Of a stretch of 64,000 nucleotides of DNA, positions 59,833 to 64,000 are shown one piece after another. This stretch comes from Lomentospora prolificans. Taxonomy: Eukaryota > Ascomycota > Sordariomycetes > Microascales > Microascaceae. Numbering within the stretch: position 1 is the stretch's first letter; the number at the start of each line of letters is the position of its first letter. The notes beneath the pieces were generated by a model, which did not search any database, had not been told where the DNA came from, and saw only the letters and a list, made by a program, of their open reading frames with translations. The position numbers were made by a program, and so were the translations under genes. Location of the stretch: positions 1,860,001 to 1,924,000 of the forward strand of contig JARFXM010000010.1 of NCBI GenBank assembly GCA_029532625.1, written 5' to 3'.

Positions 59833-60694
59833 ATGTCTGCTCGTAAGAGAAAGCAAGACGAGGAAGAACTCGTCTCTCTTCCTTCTGACGAAGAGTCGGA
59901 GCCGGAGTAAGCTACCCATGGTTCAACTTGTTATCGTGACCTCTCCCTCCATGAGCATGGGCAGCTTTGAAGAATGCAGCAACAGACACACAGGAGCGCG
60001 TCGCATTCGGCTCAAGGGGTCGGCGCATTCTAGAGCATCTCACTGAGAGCGGCCCCGGATGCAAACGAGGCCCACGCTCTTCAATTGCTCGTCTGCTCGC
60101 CAAACGGCGTTCTGGCGCATTGTGATTGATGAAAGTATCCACTAACGGCAACTTGCTAATAGATTCGAGCCTGATGAGGATGATGTTGATGAGGACGAGG
60201 AGGGATCTGGTGACGACGAGGAATACAACGAGGAGGCTGAGGGCGACGAAGAGGACGAAGAAGGCGCCGAAAATGAAGGTAAGAGCACAGTATCGCTTTG
60301 GTTCCGCTTCCGTATTCGCTCCCTGTTTGTGGTAACAGGGCACTGACCGCGAGTGGCAGATAACGGCCCTCCTGTAAAGAAACGAAAGACAGCAAACGGT
60401 GTCGCCAACGGCGACCAGGAGCCAGAGGAAGAGGAAGAGGAGGATGACGCTGAGAATGAAGATGAGCAAGGTGAAGATGCCGAAGAAGAGGGCGACGAGG
60501 AAGAAGAAGAAGATGAAGAAGGTGACGCCGCTAATGGCGAAGATGCTGACGAGCCCGTGAAGAATGGCCTTGTAGACAAGGCTGGAGAAGCATCGGACCC
60601 GGCCAGATCTGGTCTCGCGGATACCGCCACCGCTGAGGACAAAGTCAAGGCAGCGGCAGTAGCACTAGGTGGCGAGGCAGAAGCAGAGGCCTAG
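59833..60694 (+). CDS. Small highly acidic nuclear-type protein
   Basis: Three exons, 59,833-59,906, 60,163-60,278 and 60,360-60,694, giving 174 residues. Intron 1 is long for this window (256 nt, GTAAGC...CTAAC...TAATAG). Intron 2 is 81 nt (GTAAGA...GGCAG). Phases match at both joins. The protein starts MSARKRKQDEEEL, is dominated by Glu/Asp runs, has a basic KKRKT cluster in the middle that could be a nuclear-localisation signal, and ends in an Ala/Glu-rich tail. It resembles acidic histone-binding or nucleolar proteins of fungi in composition, but no diagnostic domain such as a clear CHZ motif is visible, so chaperone activity is only a guess. A CT-rich leader precedes the ATG. It is unlinked in function to its neighbours as far as I can see. 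Confidence 0.75.
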
Positions 60695-61447
60695 CTGTTG
60701 CCAGGATAGCCCTTCTCCTCCCATGTGACTTTGTTTCTTATCACCGGTTCGCTTTGTGCTTCAAAAGAATAATAGTCTTTGTCCATTCTCACCTAGCTAG
60801 ATGTCTCCTGAGGCGACTTGGTTCTGATCAATAGACCCTCAGTGCATTCGGGATCCACTGCCAGAGCCTCCCACTTGTGCTTGACTCGGTGAAAAAGATT
60901 GCTGCCCGCTGAAATCATCATCCGATTGGAGCAACGACTTGCGTATCTCACCAAAATTCGTCGACGCTCGCCGAGGTCCAAAATGGAGCTAGAGTTTCTC
61001 GGACGATATCTCGCGTTACCAGCTCCTCGTGCCCGGACTCCATCGGACAACCTGCCAGACATGTCTCAGCTTCCGTTCGCGAGGGCATTCAGAAGTCCGG
61101 GTACCAGCGTTGGTCCTCAGGACACATAGCGGTTGTCCTGTCATGGAATAATTGCAGCAGCTGCGTCATCGACACGTCTTGTGGGGTTGAAAGGAGGGAA
61201 AACTAAGTTGGGGTAAAAACTTTTCTTGAAAGAGAAATTGATTTAAGGCACCGACCACCTATCGGGACTTCGTTGGTGCAGGTTTCGGGCATGATTGGGC
61301 AGCGCACGCCGGCCCTACCTAGCTAATGGCCTGCGACGACTTGTGGAAGGCGTCGACATCGCCAAATACAGTGCTCCAGCGGGCTCTAGCCTATCCGAAC
61401 TGAGCATCGTAGAATACTCCTTCTAGTCCAGGAATCGGAAGAGAAAT
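60695..61447. other. Spacer after the acidic-protein gene
   Basis: Probably holds the 3' UTR of the upstream + strand gene in its first 150 bases. No convincing frame otherwise. Confidence 0.5.
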
Positions 61448-61694
61448 TCACATGCAATCAAGCAAAGTATCTAATGCCACACCCTTTGATAAGACTCCTC
61501 GTTGAAGTTTATCTTGCAATTGCTTCACTCTCGCACCGTAATTGTAGGGCCGGGGAGCAGGCAGCGATAGCGAATTTGGGTCTATCCATGGATCCAGGGA
61601 TACGCCCTGTTCATCACTCTCAAAGAAGGGAGGGAGGTAGGGCCAGAAAACGCCTCGGGGGTTCTCGTTCAGGAACAACCCAGCCCAGTCGAAT
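61448..61694 (-). pseudogene. Unassigned coding-like segment (minus)
   Basis: A minus-strand frame with strongly protein-like translation: ILAHAKFDWAGLFLNENP near its start, then Pro/Phe/Tyr-rich sequence, and an ending GVALDTLLDCM before a TGA. There is no ATG at its 5' side. The frame begins just after a TGA, and no good splice acceptor is visible there. It may be the 3' end of the neighbouring minus-strand gene after a frameshift, or a separate relic. No family is recognised. Confidence 0.3.
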
Positions 61695-61731
61695 TTAGCG
61701 TGTGCAAGAATTCACCAGCAATTGGAGCGAT

Positions 61732-62153
61732 TTAAGCCGCCTCATTCCGTCGCAGCGTGGGAAGCAGCGGGCGCACGATGAGAGATAAAGGGACTTCGTC
61801 CAGCGATAAAGCTTTGCCTCCCAGACCTGGTTAAGTTGAGGCTGGCGAATAGAGAGGAGCCAAGGACGAGTCAATTTAATAGTTACCGCCGCCACGAGGC
61901 GTATAGAGGACTCCAGGAGCGTGGACGATGGTGCCGTCGAGCCCGGGGTGGTCTTTCAACTTACAGAGTCGATAAATCGCGGATCCTAAGGGGAGGGGTG
62001 CGGTGGGGTCATGTCGTTGACCTCCCTGGGCCACGATTCGGCTCATCGTCGCACCGGATCGAAGGAAGCCGTCATATCGATAGATTGAGAGCATGTAGGC
62101 GATATACTCGGATAGCGCGAACCCTAGTCCTCTTCGACGTACGATCTCGAAAG
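61732..62153 (-). CDS. Unassigned gene, two likely 3' exons (minus)
   Basis: A canonical acceptor (TTCTTAG) precedes an exon from 62,153 to 61,887. Its translation is clearly protein-like: FEIVRRRGLGFALSEYIAYM, then SIYRYDGFLRSGATMSRIVA. A GTAACT donor opens a 60-nt intron (61,886-61,827) ending in ACCAG. The next exon continues in phase (GGKALSLDEVPLSLIVRPLL) to a TAA at 61,732. I do not know the family. Upstream exons probably exist, but the segment at 62,505-62,254 (starting MPPPLIKMGSVWTYQTG) does not join in phase by an obvious splice. It could be a gene with a more complex structure, or a decayed one. Confidence 0.35.
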
Positions 62154-62253
62154 CTAAGAAGAGGGGACGATTATGTTATTTGGTCCCAATGAACCCGTCG
62201 CCTTTCACATGCAAGCGGACCTACTATGAATTTCACCAAGCCAAGAAAAGAAA

Positions 62254-62505
62254 TTACGGATGAGAGGGATCGAGAAGACGGCACATGCATGAGCAGCCAC
62301 GGCTTAGGCTGGATTCGTCAACGATGGTGTCCTCCTCTATGACGCTCGCCAATGGAGTGAGATGATGTATCCCTCTGCAAGCGAGCCCGCTGTTCGGGAC
62401 GCCGGCAAATCCCTTTATGGAAGCATTTTTGGGATACACTCCCCCATGTCCCGCACCTGTCTGATATGTCCAAACACTACCCATCTTGATAAGAGGTGGT
62501 GGCAT
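62254..62505 (-). CDS. Unassigned ORF, 83 codons (minus)
   Basis: An ATG-started minus frame lying between the two neighbouring coding-like blocks. It begins MPPPLIKMGSVWTYQTG and is Gly/Ser/Cys-rich later. It may be an exon of the same gene as its neighbours or a chance frame. No clear donor in the right phase was found at its 3' end, although GTAATT occurs at the stop codon. Confidence 0.2.
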   Translation of the reverse strand: MPPPLIKMGSVWTYQTGAGHGGVYPKNASIKGFAGVPNSGLACRGIHHLTPLASVIEEDTIVDESSLSRGCSCMCRLLDPSHP

Positions 62506-62745
62506 GCTGGATGAGAACGATGGTGCTGTGCTGTTTGTGACCTAGCCACCAACAGCTTTTAAGCCGCAGGGGGACCGCACAACCCCTAATGGCGATAAGG
62601 CCAGGCGGCTCGAAAAAAAAAGAAAAAGAAAAAAAAAAGAGAAAAACGTGCCCCTATGCGTGTAAGTACAAATATGGTGCAAGGCCAATGCGGCCGCCCC
62701 CCGAACCAATGATCAAGAGGGAGCAGCCGATCCAAGAGGCACTAC

Positions 62746-63637
62746 CTTCATAGAATGCGAGAGGATAAATCCCCTTCATGGGGCTAGGTCGCGGAATTGG
62801 TGGGCTTGCGATTGGTCCAATCTTAAAGCACCTCATCGCGCGGGCTTCTTTGCATCCTTGATTTGGCCTTTGGCCCAACATCGCCACGCACGTGTCTCGG
62901 ATGGAAGCAATAAATCCATCAATTTCTAGGGAAAGGTCAGTGCTGCCACCAAGGACTTGGGATCCCGGTGTCAATACAAACCTGATCGGAACCAGCGGCT
63001 AGAATGTGCCTGCTCATGGCAGGGGGTGCGGGCTCACCTTCGTCCTTTGGCGCTCTGGTTAAAGGAGAGCTTAGATGACATCTCCTCGATGGATCCTCGC
63101 TCATGGAAGGAAGTACTCTGACATAAAGTCAACCATAGACCCTAAAGCGCCGGCGTACTGTGTGGTGATTCCCAGTCCATGTTGAGGCAGTTGAGATGAA
63201 TTGATGCAGGCGGATGGCTTGTCGCCGATGCTTGGGCCCTAAACTCTCACCTGCAGCGATACAGCCATCCTCCACGCGAAGATGCAGATACCCATGGTAG
63301 TTAATATGGGGGGAGGGTGCCGAGCTAACGACAATCTCGACGTAAGAATGCCCACACGCTAGTGTATCCCTGTCACGCACTTGCTTCCTGGTCTCTGGAG
63401 TTGCATGCAAATGCAGCACTCCAAGTACGGGTTGCCATGTTTCCCACCCAAAAATCAAGGCAGAAGTGGTGCCAGGGGCCTGCCCAATACCCACCAAGAG
63501 CCCTTGTAATTCCCCCAGTTTTTTTCCACTAGTGCTGAACGTAAGCCGCGAGGTCGATCGGCGATGCTGGCTCGTGGTAGCTTGTCGCAAGAAGATAAAG
63601 CTTGGAATTCGAGGGCAAGCCGGCAGAATATACTCAC
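62746..63637 (-). CDS. Unassigned gene, upstream exons (minus)
   Basis: Minus-strand coding signal in several blocks. One (SALIFGWETWQPVLGVLHLH ... YHGYLHLRVEDGCIAA) ends at an excellent donor, GCAG|GTGAGA, at 63,250. A later block (HERGSIEEMSSKLSFNQSAK) ends at AAG|GTGAGC. It joins in phase across a 56-nt intron (63,037-62,982, ending GATCAG) to LGGSTDLSLEIDGFIASIRD and on to a GTAGTG donor at 62,745. The join between the first and second blocks does not keep phase with the acceptors I can see, so one exon boundary is wrong or the gene is broken. The family is not recognised. Probably the same gene as the blocks at 61,732-62,153. Confidence 0.33.
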
Positions 63638-64000
63638 AAGGCCTTGCCGAACCGGAGCAGCGTCTCCGGACGCCAGCTTCTTTGCCCCGGAAATCCTGGC
63701 TAGCCGATGCCGATGACCCTGCTATTTTTATTCGAACCGGTATTGAGGGAGCGAACCCTTGGAGGTTGCCTCAACCGTGGCCGCCAGGGATTGCATCATG
63801 GGCCGCAGCCAGCTGTGAAGCTCAACTAGATGAAACCCACTGTAATCGATGCGTTTCTGGACCATGCATCGGCACTGCTGCAGTAAACCCAACCCTTGCG
63901 AACAATGCTACGAGGCTCGACCATGCCAAATGAGGGTTTAATTTTGCAAGCTAGACATGCGTGTTCAGGCAATTGGGTTGGGGGCCTGAAACTTGCAATC
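63638..64000. other. Right edge, nothing assigned
   Basis: A + strand frame (63,466-63,933) is open for 155 codons but overlaps the better minus-strand signal, is not ATG-started, and shows no motif. If the minus-strand gene is real, its 5' end and promoter may lie here. Confidence 0.4.

Noticed and set aside
1..64000. Transposons, CRISPR arrays, telomere repeats, rRNA
   Set aside because: By eye I found no LTR pair, terminal inverted repeats, transposase or polymerase motifs, no regularly spaced repeats, no TTAGGG arrays and no rRNA signature. A systematic self-comparison could not be run.

Overview
The window reads as nuclear DNA of a filamentous ascomycete, most likely a sordariomycete. 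It has spliced genes with 56-80 nt introns (GTRNGN...CTAAC-like...YAG). Its proteins follow fungal architectures: a Ran1-type kinase, a Hir3 histone-regulator subunit, a TBC-domain GAP with a very long disordered N-terminus, and a Kex2-site-containing secreted repeat protein. There are many homopolymers and microsatellites and no bacterial operon structure. The species call is inference; no rDNA or marker gene is present.

Layout. Positions 1-21.6 kb hold no gene I can name: mixed-composition DNA with homopolymers, GT repeats and a few weak small ORFs. A long pyrimidine-rich leader (about 21.3-22.48 kb) precedes a two-exon Ser/Thr kinase (22,485-24,054, +). Another gene-poor stretch (24.06-31.5 kb) leads into a graveyard at 31.5-34.2 kb. 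This contains two unidentified minus-strand relics and a clearly recognisable, frameshifted C-terminal part of a Dal5/allantoate-permease-type MFS transporter. A secreted, nested-repeat protein follows (35,058-36,752, -).

From 39.5 kb the DNA becomes gene-dense: hir3 (39,583-45,775, +, with a start-codon-only first coding exon), a ubiquitin-conjugating enzyme E2 (46,476-47,020, +) whose frame stays open for 269 codons after its stop, and a 1,448-residue TBC Rab-GAP (49,221-53,567, -). A small highly acidic nuclear-type protein with three exons follows at 59,833-60,694 (+). The right end (61.4-63.6 kb, -) carries good but unassigned coding signal with plausible introns.

The named genes are unrelated housekeeping or regulatory functions (signalling, histone-gene control and chromatin assembly, ubiquitination, vesicle traffic), not a cluster. 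The items most worth following are the E2 with its in-frame tail behind a stop, the Kex2/Cys-loop secreted repeat protein, the decayed transporter region, and the unassigned right-end gene.
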